Part shown: positions 9,354-17,444 of the stretch, piece after piece
Layout: the number at the start of each line of letters is the position of its first letter
Numbering within the stretch: position 1 is the first letter of the stretch
Assembly (NCBI GenBank): GCA_012270795.1
Contig: JAAXHO010000219.1
Coordinates: 1-64,000, forward strand
From: Candidatus Poribacteria bacterium
GTDB lineage: Bacteria; Poribacteria; WGA-4E; WGA-3G
Direction: 5' to 3'
Length of the DNA: 64,000 nucleotides
The notes under the pieces: model-generated
Database searches by the model: none
Told to the model about the DNA's origin: nothing
Seen by the model: only the letters and a program-made list of their open reading frames with translations
Position numbers and translations under genes: made by a program

Positions 9354-10388
9354 ATGTCACAGATTTCCAATCTCATAAAACAAAGTAAGACATTATATGG
9401 GGTATATCTATGCCTATTGGCAATTGGTGTCGCGCTCGTAGGATGTGAAAAGATTGATATTACAAGTCATGATGCAGCGGAATTTAAGGTTGCAATGCTC
9501 CTGCCTGCCTCTATAGACGACAAGGGTTGGAACGCTTTAGCCTATGATGCACTATTAGCAATTGAAAATGAACTTGATGCAACCATCACGCCCGTTGATA
9601 GCCACATACCCACTGAACATGAAGCTGACTTACGTAGGTCAGCAATGGAAGGAAATCATCTCATTTTTGGACACGGTTTTGAATACGGTCAATCAGCAAA
9701 AACAGTAGCACCTGATTTTCCGGAAACGATGTTTGTAATATCTTCTGGTGATATTGTTGCTGAAAACATAGCCTCAATGAATTTTGAAGTTGAACCAGCA
9801 ATGTATCTATTAGGCATCATAGCAGGTATGATGACAAAAACTAAGAAGGTTGGTGTTATCGGCGGACAGGATTTTCCAGCAGTCATTAGCGGTTTTGATG
9901 CGTTTGCAGATGGTGTAAATAGTGTTAATCCTGATACGGAGGTATTCCATGATTATGTAGGTAATTGGGAAGACGCTGCTAAAGGAAAAGAACTCGCGAT
10001 TGCACAGATTGAAAAGGGAGTAGATTTTATCTTTCCGAATGCTGATGTAGCAAGTAGAGGTGTTTTTATGGCAGCGGAAGAAGCACAAAATGAAGGTAAT
10101 ATCGTTTACACCTTCGGTGCTAACCGCGACCAGAGTGAAGTTTCCCCAACAACAGTGATCGCAAACGCTATAATTACACCACGTCCCTTTGTTGAAATTG
10201 CGGAACTTGTTAAAGATAGAACGTTTACACCTGAAATATATACCTATACTATGTCAGCGGATGGTGCAATTGATATGGTCTATAATCCCGCATTGATTGA
10301 TACAGTTCCAGAAGCAGTGAAAACACATGTAGCGAATATAAAAGCAAGAATTCTTTCAGGTGAATTGATCGTAACAGAAATTGAATAA
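9354..10388 (+). CDS. BMP-family substrate-binding lipoprotein
   Basis: Looks like a solute-binding protein of the BmpA/Med family, whose members bind nucleosides or related ligands for ABC import. A signal segment ends in the lipobox LVGC (Cys about residue 27), so the mature protein should be lipid-anchored. The BMP fold motifs are present: LLPASIDDKGWNALAYD, FGHGFEYGQ, MNFEVEPAMYLLGIIAG and KVGVIGGQDFPAV. I start at ATG 9354, after AAGGGG at 9339-9344. No permease or ATPase gene accompanies it. Its position between fabG and acpP inside the fatty-acid block is unusual and suggests insertion. Confidence 0.85.
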   Translation: MSQISNLIKQSKTLYGVYLCLLAIGVALVGCEKIDITSHDAAEFKVAMLLPASIDDKGWNALAYDALLAIENELDATITPVDSHIPTEHEADLRRSAMEGNHLIFGHGFEYGQSAKTVAPDFPETMFVISSGDIVAENIASMNFEVEPAMYLLGIIAGMMTKTKKVGVIGGQDFPAVISGFDAFADGVNSVNPDTEVFHDYVGNWEDAAKGKELAIAQIEKGVDFIFPNADVASRGVFMAAEEAQNEGNIVYTFGANRDQSEVSPTTVIANAIITPRPFVEIAELVKDRTFTPEIYTYTMSADGAIDMVYNPALIDTVPEAVKTHVANIKARILSGELIVTEIE

Positions 10389-10543
10389 CACTTATGTTTA
10401 TACCTGCAATTTATGATGTAAATAAGTGAATTGATTTTTCGCGTATTTTGTGATATAACATAAACCACTATCATAGAGATTGCATTCTACATTTTCCATA
10501 AGTATATTGAGACTACTCTTGTGCATTCATTCAACCAAATTTT

Positions 10544-10573
10544 TTGACCAACGATACTCTAAAATATTAATAT
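10544..10573 (+). promoter_or_regulatory. Possible promoter of acpP
   Basis: TTGACC (10544-10549) with TAATAT (10568-10573) at 18-bp spacing lies 35 bases before the acpP start. The 219-bp gap after the lipoprotein gene holds no other obvious element. The separate promoter fits the high expression usual for acyl carrier protein. Confidence 0.4.
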
Positions 10574-10607
10574 TTATTTATATTTTTGAAAGGAGATATA
10601 AACAGAA

Positions 10608-10841
10608 ATGACAACAAACGAAGAACGTCTTATAGAAATCATTGCACACCAACTTGGTGTAGATGCAAAAAACGTAACACCCGATTCTTCATTTATGGAG
10701 GATCTTGGGGCGGACTCACTTGATACTGTTGAATTGGTAATGGCACTTGAAGAGGAATTTGATCTTGAAATCCCTGACAGTGATGCCGAAAAAATTCAAA
10801 CTGTTCAAGATGCTCTTGATTATCTTGATGAGCATGTGTAG
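10608..10841 (+). CDS. acpP: Acyl carrier protein
   Basis: A 77-residue acidic carrier. The phosphopantetheine site is the Ser of [18 protein letters not shown] (about residue 37). A strong ribosome binding site, AAAGGAGA, precedes the ATG. The protein is the substrate for fabH/D/G/F in this cluster and for acpS at the far end of the window, which attaches the prosthetic group. Confidence 0.97.
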   Translation: MTTNEERLIEIIAHQLGVDAKNVTPDSSFMEDLGADSLDTVELVMALEEEFDLEIPDSDAEKIQTVQDALDYLDEHV

Positions 10842-10862
10842 TTTTCTACTTTTTGAAGAATA

Positions 10863-10901
10863 TGCTGAGGGTGAGTAGTCGTAACCTACAAACCCTCAGC
10901 A
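10863..10901 (+). promoter_or_regulatory. Hairpin between acpP and fabF
   Basis: The arms TGCTGAGGGT and ACCCTCAGCA form a perfect 10-bp stem with a 19-base loop. An A-run rather than a T-run follows on the plus strand, so it is not a standard terminator. It may serve for mRNA processing or stability and set the excess of AcpP over FabF. Confidence 0.55.
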
Positions 10902-10925
10902 CCTACTAAAAAAAGGATCGGTCTC

Positions 10926-12164
10926 GTGGAGCGTGTAGTAATTACAGGAATCGGCACTATCAATGCAATTGGCAACACGAAAGAGGAATATTGGGATGCG
11001 CTTGCTGTCGGTAAAAACGGTATCGGACATTTAACCTCCTTTGACGCAAGCGAATTTCGGACTCAGATTGCTGCTGAAGTGAAGAACTTTGAAGCGAAAA
11101 AATATCTGGATAAGAAAACTGTATCCCGTTTTCCGTTATTCATTCAATATGCACTCGCTGCCTCTATGATGGCACATGAAGATTCAGGTTTAGATTTGTC
11201 TAAAGTGGATCCCTATCGAGCAGGTGTACAAATTGGCTCTGGTGTCGGTGGCATCGGTGTGCTTGAGGATAATGCTGCCGTGCTAATTGAAAAAGGTCCC
11301 AAACGCGTCAGTCCATTCCTCGTTCCGTTTATGATAATAAACATGGCATCTGGGCAAGTCTCAATTCATTTTAACTTGAAAGGACCTAATTCTGCTGCTG
11401 TTACTGCTTGTGCTACATCTAACCATTCTATGGGTGAATCATTACGTTTGATTCAACATGGCTATGTGGATGTGATGTTTACCGGTGGAACGGAATCTGC
11501 AATTACGCCTTTGGCTTTTGGCGGGTTCTGCTCAATGCGTGCAATGTCAGAACGTAACCATGAACCTGAAAGTGCCTCCCGTCCATTCAATAAAGATCGT
11601 GACGGGTTTGTGATGGGTGAAGGGGCGGGGATTCTTATCTTTGAATCTCTATCCCATGCCAAACAACGTGGTGCTTATATCTATGCAGAAGTATGCGGTT
11701 TTGGTATGACATCTGATGCTTACGACATGGTCGCTCCTCCAAGTAATGGTGAAGGTGCTGCAAAAGCAATGGAATTTGCCATAAACGATGCAAAACTCAC
11801 AGTAGACTCTATTGATTATATCAATACGCACGGCACTTCCACACCGCATGGGGATGTCGCTGAAACAAATGCAATTAAATCCCTCTTTGGTGAACGCGCT
11901 TATCAGATTCCTGTAAGCTCAACAAAGTCAATGGTCGGCCACTTACTCGGTGCTGCTGGTGCTGTGGAACTTATTGGGTGTATTGGTGGTATGGAAAAAG
12001 GGTTCCTTCCGCCGACTATCAACTATGAAGTGCCAGATGAAGAATGTGATTTGGATTATATACCGAACGAGAGTCGTGACGCAAAATTTGATGTTGTACT
12101 ATCCAATGCATTCGGATTTGGTGGTCATAATACGTCTATTGCTATCCACAAATTTACGGGGTAA
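10926..12164 (+). CDS. fabF: 3-oxoacyl-ACP synthase II (KAS II)
   Basis: The elongating condensing enzyme. Catalytic Cys is in [13 protein letters not shown] (about residue 162). The two His residues are in [11 protein letters not shown] (about 302) and [14 protein letters not shown] (about 339), and the glycine-rich ending [10 protein letters not shown] is intact. The start is GTG at 10926, with AAAAGG upstream. The length of 412 is normal. It follows acpP as in most bacteria. Confidence 0.96.
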   Translation: MERVVITGIGTINAIGNTKEEYWDALAVGKNGIGHLTSFDASEFRTQIAAEVKNFEAKKYLDKKTVSRFPLFIQYALAASMMAHEDSGLDLSKVDPYRAGVQIGSGVGGIGVLEDNAAVLIEKGPKRVSPFLVPFMIINMASGQVSIHFNLKGPNSAAVTACATSNHSMGESLRLIQHGYVDVMFTGGTESAITPLAFGGFCSMRAMSERNHEPESASRPFNKDRDGFVMGEGAGILIFESLSHAKQRGAYIYAEVCGFGMTSDAYDMVAPPSNGEGAAKAMEFAINDAKLTVDSIDYINTHGTSTPHGDVAETNAIKSLFGERAYQIPVSSTKSMVGHLLGAAGAVELIGCIGGMEKGFLPPTINYEVPDEECDLDYIPNESRDAKFDVVLSNAFGFGGHNTSIAIHKFTG

Positions 12165-12202
12165 TAAAGGTCTCAGTCCTATTCTCATCGGACGAAAACT
12201 CT

Positions 12203-12739
12203 GTGCATTTAGCATATATCGGCTTCGGCAGCAACATCGGTGACCGACTTTCATATATTCAGAACGCTATCCATTCCTTATTTGAATCGGATGGTATTTC
12301 TTTGCAAAAGATTTCCTCCCTTTATGAAACAGACCCTGTAGGAAATGAAGCACAGCACAAGTTTCTAAATGGTGTTGCTGCAATAAAAACAGACCACACC
12401 CCTCATTCCTTACTCCAAATTACAATAGATATTGAAAAATCTGTTGGACGACAACATAGAAAGCGTTGGGGGCCGCGTGAGATTGACCTTGATATTCTAA
12501 TCTATGGCAATATGTGTATCAATACACCAGAACTTGTTATTCCCCATCCAGAGATGCACCTTCGTCGTTTCGTGCTTGTTCCTTTCGCTGAAATTGCACC
12601 TGATGATGCCCATCCTGTTTTCAATGAAACTATCCGAACATTGCTTGAAAGTCTTGAGGATGAAAAATCTGTAGAAAAGTATGATGAAGTCTGCATAACA
12701 TCTTTTCTTTCATCACAAAAAGATATTAGCAGTATTTAG
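12203..12739 (+). CDS. folK: HPPK, folate biosynthesis pyrophosphokinase
   Basis: 6-Hydroxymethyl-7,8-dihydropterin pyrophosphokinase, which activates the pterin before coupling with p-aminobenzoate by FolP (encoded at 62881-63717). Family motifs: GFGSNIGDR at the N-terminus, [29 protein letters not shown] with the metal-binding Asp pair, and [21 protein letters not shown]. The start is GTG at 12203. A 38-base gap separates it from fabF. About 20 residues at the C-terminus go beyond the usual core. Confidence 0.94.
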   Translation: MHLAYIGFGSNIGDRLSYIQNAIHSLFESDGISLQKISSLYETDPVGNEAQHKFLNGVAAIKTDHTPHSLLQITIDIEKSVGRQHRKRWGPREIDLDILIYGNMCINTPELVIPHPEMHLRRFVLVPFAEIAPDDAHPVFNETIRTLLESLEDEKSVEKYDEVCITSFLSSQKDISSI

Positions 12740-12783
12740 AAATATGATTTGCTTTTATTCACTACCAAAAGACCTGAATTTCA

Positions 12784-12813
12784 TTAGACTTCTACACCGT
12801 AATCTGATATAAT
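12784..12813 (+). promoter_or_regulatory. Probable promoter of the AAA/nuclease gene
   Basis: A perfect TATAAT at 12808-12813 is preceded by TG (extended -10, TGATATAAT). A weak -35, TTAGAC, lies at 12784-12789. The gene start is at 12843 with AGGAGAG ahead of it. Confidence 0.55.
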
Positions 12814-12842
12814 ACGCATAGCATCTATAGGAGAGAAGCATT

Positions 12843-14435
12843 ATGCGATGTTTTGAGACCCGCGGTCCGGTGTATCCTGAAGATAATTACGTGGTGGCTC
12901 GCACAGAGGAAGTTGCTGACTTTGTAGATCGGATAGAAAAAGGGAGATACATTGTCCTTTTTGCCCCACGCCAGACAGGGAAAACCACCCTTTTCAGAAA
13001 TGCACTTGATATACTGGAAAACAAAGACAACGGCTATATCCCAATACAACTGAATTTTGAAGGATATGTTGACATTGATGCGTCTGTCTTTTATATTTCT
13101 TTTGGCAAAGAAATATGTAAAAGGATAATTAAGTATTTTCAAAAACATGATGAGGAACTTACTGAAGATCTCAAACAATTCATAGGATATGCACAAATAA
13201 CCGATGTTATCAGCATGCGTGAGTTTTTTGAAAGTCTTGGAAGTTTGTTAAATCAGCAGCGGTTTGTCATGATTATTGACGAATTTGATGCTATTCCACC
13301 ATCTGCATTACGAGGTTTTCTGCACACACTGCGACAGATATATCTTTCTGGTAAGGGACGTTGTCCTTATAGTGTTGGTATTGTCGGGGTCAAAAACATA
13401 ACACAGCTCAACTATGATAGGTCAATTTCACCTTTTAATATTCAAGACGAATACAAACTGTATAATTTCACACTTGAGCAGGTACAAGAACTATTTTCGC
13501 AATATACTCACGAAATGGGACAAATACTTGACACTGAAGTAATCGCGTCTATATACAAACAGACTGCTGGACAACCTTTTCTTGTCAATAGATTTGGTCA
13601 GATTCTCACAGAGGAAATGGATATCCCAAAAAACGATTCGATTACAATGGAACACTTTTCAACAGCACATCTAAAACTGCTCCGCGAACGCAATACGAAC
13701 ATAGATCATTTGATTACAAATATCCGTAGAGATCGACGTTTTGAAGTACTGCTCATGAAGATTGCCTCTTACGATCAAGGAACAACGTTTTCACTACAGA
13801 ATGAACTTATCAGTGAGCTCACAACTTACGGTGTAATTGTCGAAGGTGTAGATGGCATGTGTGAAATAATAAACCCAATCTACCACTATCATGTATTACA
13901 AGCATTTAAGCCGATTGTAAATGGATTGGAACAGGAATACCTACCAGAAGAAGGTCATAAAGAATTTGAGGATTATCTTGATAAGGATGGACATATACAG
14001 ATGGAAGCACTTCTTGACAACTTTCGTGATTTTATAGCCCGTGCTGGTTATAGGATTCTGCAGGTTCCAGAGACTCCTCAAGAATATGTGGGGCAATATC
14101 TACTCTTTGCATATCTCAGTCAGTTTGTTCAGATTGTCGGTGGTTCAATGTATCTTGAAGTACAGACAGGCCGCGGGAGATTAGACCTTCTGATTTTACT
14201 CAACAAACGAAAATACATAATAGAAACGAAGATATGGGGAGGAGAACCACGGTATCAAGCGGGCAAAGCGCAGCTTGTTTCCTACGTTAAATCAGAAAAG
14301 GCTGAAGCGGGGTATTATGTTGTGTTTGATCACCGAAAAACGCCGGAACCTCGTGTTGAAACTGAAAAAATAAAAGATTTAACAATTCGCAGTTATGTAA
14401 TTCCTGTTTTACAAGAACTTCCATCATCAAAATAG
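12843..14435 (+). CDS. AAA ATPase with C-terminal PD-(D/E)XK nuclease-like domain
   Basis: An AAA-like ATPase with Walker A APRQTGKTTL (about residues 41-50) and Walker B FVMIIDEFDAIPP (about 140-152), followed by a winged-helix-like middle. At the C-terminus, GRGRLDLLILL and KYIIETKIW (about 443-466) give the D...ExK pattern of a PD-(D/E)XK nuclease fold. Proteins of this type are common, often in many copies, in cyanobacteria and uncultured bacteria, and their role is not established; some may act in mobile-element or defence biology. It has its own promoter and no obvious partner gene. Confidence 0.8.
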   Translation: MRCFETRGPVYPEDNYVVARTEEVADFVDRIEKGRYIVLFAPRQTGKTTLFRNALDILENKDNGYIPIQLNFEGYVDIDASVFYISFGKEICKRIIKYFQKHDEELTEDLKQFIGYAQITDVISMREFFESLGSLLNQQRFVMIIDEFDAIPPSALRGFLHTLRQIYLSGKGRCPYSVGIVGVKNITQLNYDRSISPFNIQDEYKLYNFTLEQVQELFSQYTHEMGQILDTEVIASIYKQTAGQPFLVNRFGQILTEEMDIPKNDSITMEHFSTAHLKLLRERNTNIDHLITNIRRDRRFEVLLMKIASYDQGTTFSLQNELISELTTYGVIVEGVDGMCEIINPIYHYHVLQAFKPIVNGLEQEYLPEEGHKEFEDYLDKDGHIQMEALLDNFRDFIARAGYRILQVPETPQEYVGQYLLFAYLSQFVQIVGGSMYLEVQTGRGRLDLLILLNKRKYIIETKIWGGEPRYQAGKAQLVSYVKSEKAEAGYYVVFDHRKTPEPRVETEKIKDLTIRSYVIPVLQELPSSK

Positions 14436-14550
14436 AAACAATTCTAAAACTCCAATAATTGAATTTTTACTTGCACTACCATTTTAAACATGGTATATTT
14501 TAATAATCAAAAAATTCGTAACTTCTGACTTTTAGCAAAATATAGTCCAA

Positions 14551-15630
14551 GTGAATTTGACTTTAACGAATCCTTACTTGACGCATCATCAACCGCCACC
14601 GGTACATAGTTATCGGTATAGTCAGTGGTGTGACAGAGGTTATCAACCAGAACTTCACCCTATCTCACCCGATAGTGAATTAGGGACATATATTGGTCAG
14701 ATGGGATGGGTGGGGGCACATGCTCATGCACACGATTACCTATGGGCATCAGCTGGTAATATGGGGGTGATACTCTCAGAACCTGTTGAAGCAAAATATC
14801 TAATCAGTTACGATGACGCCCCACGGTATGCACTCCCTTCGGCAATTGTCGTAAAAGGGTTGGCAGGTAGGCATGTGCTTTTGACGAAATCAGGTTCACG
14901 TTTGGACATGATTGCAATTGAACATCCCGCTCTCAACGTCACTATTGTTGAGGTAGAACCGGATGGGACGCATTACCGAATGCGATACGGGACACAGACA
15001 CAAAAGGAGATCGAAAACAGGTCTGGAGAGGAAAAAGAGGCAATTCATAGCGCACCAACCAGTGAGATGTTTCATTATTTGCTTGTTTTTGAACAACTTG
15101 AAACCCACGGTTTCAAAGCATTAGTTCACTTGCAACCGAAGTTTTTGAACTTAATATCTCGGACACAACACGGGCACCCAGACCGGTTTTACAACTTCCT
15201 TAAAGGATATGAACCGGAAACTCCGATCATTTATGATGCATCAGATGGTATTGGATTTGTTCAGGAACGCGTGCCTGGAATACCTGAGTTATCGTATGAA
15301 AGTTTACGACTTTTTGAAAATGGTTTCGATGAAATGCGGCATATCCTCTACTGGGTTGGACATGGTACTTTCTCCCGCGGCAAGGATCTATTAGAAGCAT
15401 ACAAGCATGCAGAGTATTTTGAAGCAGTTGCCCGAATGGCATGGGAAGCAAATCAAGGACAAGTATCAGCAGAAGCATATAGTGAAGAGATTGTTAATTG
15501 TATCCTACGTGAATTTAACGCAAGTAGAAATCAGATGGAGGCAAACGCAATCCAAAATGATGAAACCAATGTGAAAATAGAAGTTGATCAGGATAATCAA
15601 TCACAGCAGAACTTATATAACTATCCATAG
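14551..15630 (+). CDS. Class II aldolase/adducin-like protein
   Basis: The order of motifs fits the class II aldolase/adducin fold: GWVGA (about residue 51), ASAGNMGVIL (about 66, the SGN phosphate-binding loop), a VLLTKSGSRL strand, SEMFHYLLVFEQLE (about 170), ALVHLQPKFLNLIS (about 190), VPGIPELSYESL, and a third His in VGHGTFSRGKDLLEAYKHAEYFE (quoted in part, about 270). In active enzymes the metal is held by H-T-H plus this later His; here the first pair reads HLQ, so one ligand is lost. The start is GTG with no clear ribosome binding site. The last 45 residues are polar and low in complexity. It leads a three-gene set with the coiled-coil and CapA-like genes. The substrate is unknown. Confidence 0.75.
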   Translation: MNLTLTNPYLTHHQPPPVHSYRYSQWCDRGYQPELHPISPDSELGTYIGQMGWVGAHAHAHDYLWASAGNMGVILSEPVEAKYLISYDDAPRYALPSAIVVKGLAGRHVLLTKSGSRLDMIAIEHPALNVTIVEVEPDGTHYRMRYGTQTQKEIENRSGEEKEAIHSAPTSEMFHYLLVFEQLETHGFKALVHLQPKFLNLISRTQHGHPDRFYNFLKGYEPETPIIYDASDGIGFVQERVPGIPELSYESLRLFENGFDEMRHILYWVGHGTFSRGKDLLEAYKHAEYFEAVARMAWEANQGQVSAEAYSEEIVNCILREFNASRNQMEANAIQNDETNVKIEVDQDNQSQQNLYNYP

Positions 15631-15639
15631 AGTTGAATA

Positions 15640-16110
15640 ATGAACGAATCTCAGCAGTTAGTTACAGACGAAGACTCACAAGAATTACAGACAACTAAAC
15701 CACAGAATTTGGAATCTTACCTCCGAGACAATGTTTTTGGGGACGATTTTAGAGTTTATGAAGAAAAACTCAATAAATTATCACAAGATGTTGAAAAACT
15801 TCATAGTGAAATTTCTGATATTGAATCAACATTGATAAAAGAAATTTCTGAAGTTAAGGCTCAATACAGTAATATTCCAGATAATATCACACAACGAATT
15901 GATAACCGAATTGACGAACTGATTAGTCGTACTGAGAACGACTTGGAAAAATTGTCTATGCTCATCAATGAGTTTGCAACCGATTTTCAAACGCAAATAG
16001 ACACACTTCGTTCTGAAACAGAGACTATGGAAAGTTCGAGCAAGACAGAACGACAAGTTTTTGCTGATACATTGATAAAAATCGGCACACAACTAAAAAA
16101 CGAGTTATGA
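15640..16110 (+). CDS. Coiled-coil protein of unknown function
   Basis: A 156-residue soluble, acidic protein, almost all predicted helix with heptad spacing of Leu and Ile from about residue 40 to the end. It has no signal peptide or membrane segment. It starts nine bases after the aldolase-like gene and overlaps the CapA-like gene by ATGA, so all three are probably translated from one message. I do not recognise a family. It could be a scaffold or oligomerisation partner. Confidence 0.7.
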   Translation: MNESQQLVTDEDSQELQTTKPQNLESYLRDNVFGDDFRVYEEKLNKLSQDVEKLHSEISDIESTLIKEISEVKAQYSNIPDNITQRIDNRIDELISRTENDLEKLSMLINEFATDFQTQIDTLRSETETMESSSKTERQVFADTLIKIGTQLKNEL

Positions 16111-17213
16111 AAAGTAGATTGTCAATTCCCATTTTTATCTGTTTGTTTATATTTAGTAGTATAGCATTACTTGCTTCAGATAAAACTCAGAAGCAGGAAA
16201 GTGATGAGATTACAATTGTTGCGGTGGGTGATATTACAATTGGTAGCAATTTTACACCATTAATTGAGAAGCAAGGGGCAGCTATTTTCTTTGAAAAGGT
16301 TGAATCTATCATTCAATCCGCAGATATTGCGACAGCATCGTTGAACACCAGCATTTCAGATAGAGGCGAACCTAATCCCAATAGGGACCCACGTTTTCGT
16401 GCTGCACCAGGGCTCGCAAGGGCAATTGCAAACGCAGGTTTTGATACAGTCTCTTTAGCCACACCTTACGTGATGGATTTTGGTATTGAAGCACTTGAGG
16501 ATACGATTTCCAATTTAGAATGGTATAATGTAAAACCGATCGGTGCCGGAACTACACCTGCATTAGCAAATGCACCAAAATGGATAAAAGTTGGATCAAA
16601 AAAGATTGCACATTTAGCATATTTGCGCGGTAATGAATTCAATATGGCATCGGTGGATCCGATTGCATCTGCAGCATACAGTCAGATGATGAAGGCTGTT
16701 CAACAAGTAGAGGGTTCCGCAGAACTGATTATCGTTTGGCTGCATTGGGGCAAACAGAATTCAGAAGAAAAATCTCGTCAAGCAAGTATAGAACGACAGC
16801 GTATTTTTGCTCATGCACTCATTGACAATGGCGCAGATTTAATCTTATGCCAACAACTGCATTCGCTTGGAGGGATTGAAATCTATAACGGAAAACCAAT
16901 AGTTTACAGTTTAGCAGACTTCATCTATGATAAGTATGAATTACAATATGCACGCACAATTATCCCGAAGGTTACTTTTGTTGAAGGATCACTCAAATCT
17001 ATTGAATTGATCCCAATATTAGTAAATAAAGTAGGTGATTCAGTTCCTCAACCAAGACTCCTCAAAGTAAGAGATCCTGAAGTAAACACATTAGGTGAAA
17101 AAATAGAAGAAACTGCAATAGAAACTTTAAAAGCTTATCAGACAAGATGTGCTTCACTAAACACTACAGTTGAAATAGTGGGGGAAAGAGGATGGATAAA
17201 TGGAACCCCATAA
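16107..17213 (+). CDS. CapA-like secreted protein with degenerate active site
   Basis: An N-terminal signal peptide (about residues 1-23) is followed by a CapA/PgsA-type metallophosphatase-like fold: VAVGDITIG at about 38, the RFRAAPGLARAIANAGFD segment, IVWLHWG near 210, and a LAD FIYD block in place of GNF. In active family members, used in poly-gamma-glutamate or capsule handling, the conserved residues are NLE, NNH, HWG, HPH and GNF. Here only the first Asp and HWG persist: NLE reads SLN, NNH reads TPY, HPH reads QLH and GNF reads ADF. The fold call is solid; the chemistry is probably lost or changed. It overlaps the previous gene by four bases. Confidence 0.8.
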   Translation: MKSRLSIPIFICLFIFSSIALLASDKTQKQESDEITIVAVGDITIGSNFTPLIEKQGAAIFFEKVESIIQSADIATASLNTSISDRGEPNPNRDPRFRAAPGLARAIANAGFDTVSLATPYVMDFGIEALEDTISNLEWYNVKPIGAGTTPALANAPKWIKVGSKKIAHLAYLRGNEFNMASVDPIASAAYSQMMKAVQQVEGSAELIIVWLHWGKQNSEEKSRQASIERQRIFAHALIDNGADLILCQQLHSLGGIEIYNGKPIVYSLADFIYDKYELQYARTIIPKVTFVEGSLKSIELIPILVNKVGDSVPQPRLLKVRDPEVNTLGEKIEETAIETLKAYQTRCASLNTTVEIVGERGWINGTP

Positions 17214-17229
17214 CATAGTAAAGTATATA

Positions 17230-17328
17230 ATTACTTGGACATTTCTGTAGCACAACCTAACAGGTTGTGCTACAACACACGCAATCCGTTAGGTTTTCTA
17301 AACGCATAGATCAAAATGTTCAAGTAAT
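17230..17328. mobile_element. Short palindromic element (99 bp)
   Basis: Imperfect 16-bp terminal inverted repeats, ATTACTTGGACATTTC on the left and the inverse of ATTACTTGAACATTTT on the right, enclose a strong 13-bp-stem hairpin at 17246-17274. It has no coding capacity. A decayed copy of the internal hairpin lies at 37521-37544. It fills most of the 231-bp gap between the CapA-like gene and lon and may also stop transcription. Confidence 0.65.
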
Positions 17329-17444
17329 TCTAAAATTTACTATATAAGACAACTGATAGGTAAAGACAAATTAAATATAACCTTTTGAAGTAATATAATA
17401 ATAATTGTAATTTTGTAAATATCTAAAATAGAAAAGAGATAACA

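Noticed and set aside
10863..10901. Hairpin after acpP as an intrinsic terminator
   Set aside because: It is followed by A rather than T residues on the coding strand, and fabF must be read through.
12843..17213. AAA/nuclease gene plus the next three genes as one defence system
   Set aside because: The AAA gene has its own promoter region and a 115-bp gap separates it from the others, whose folds are metabolic or envelope types; I see no linkage evidence.
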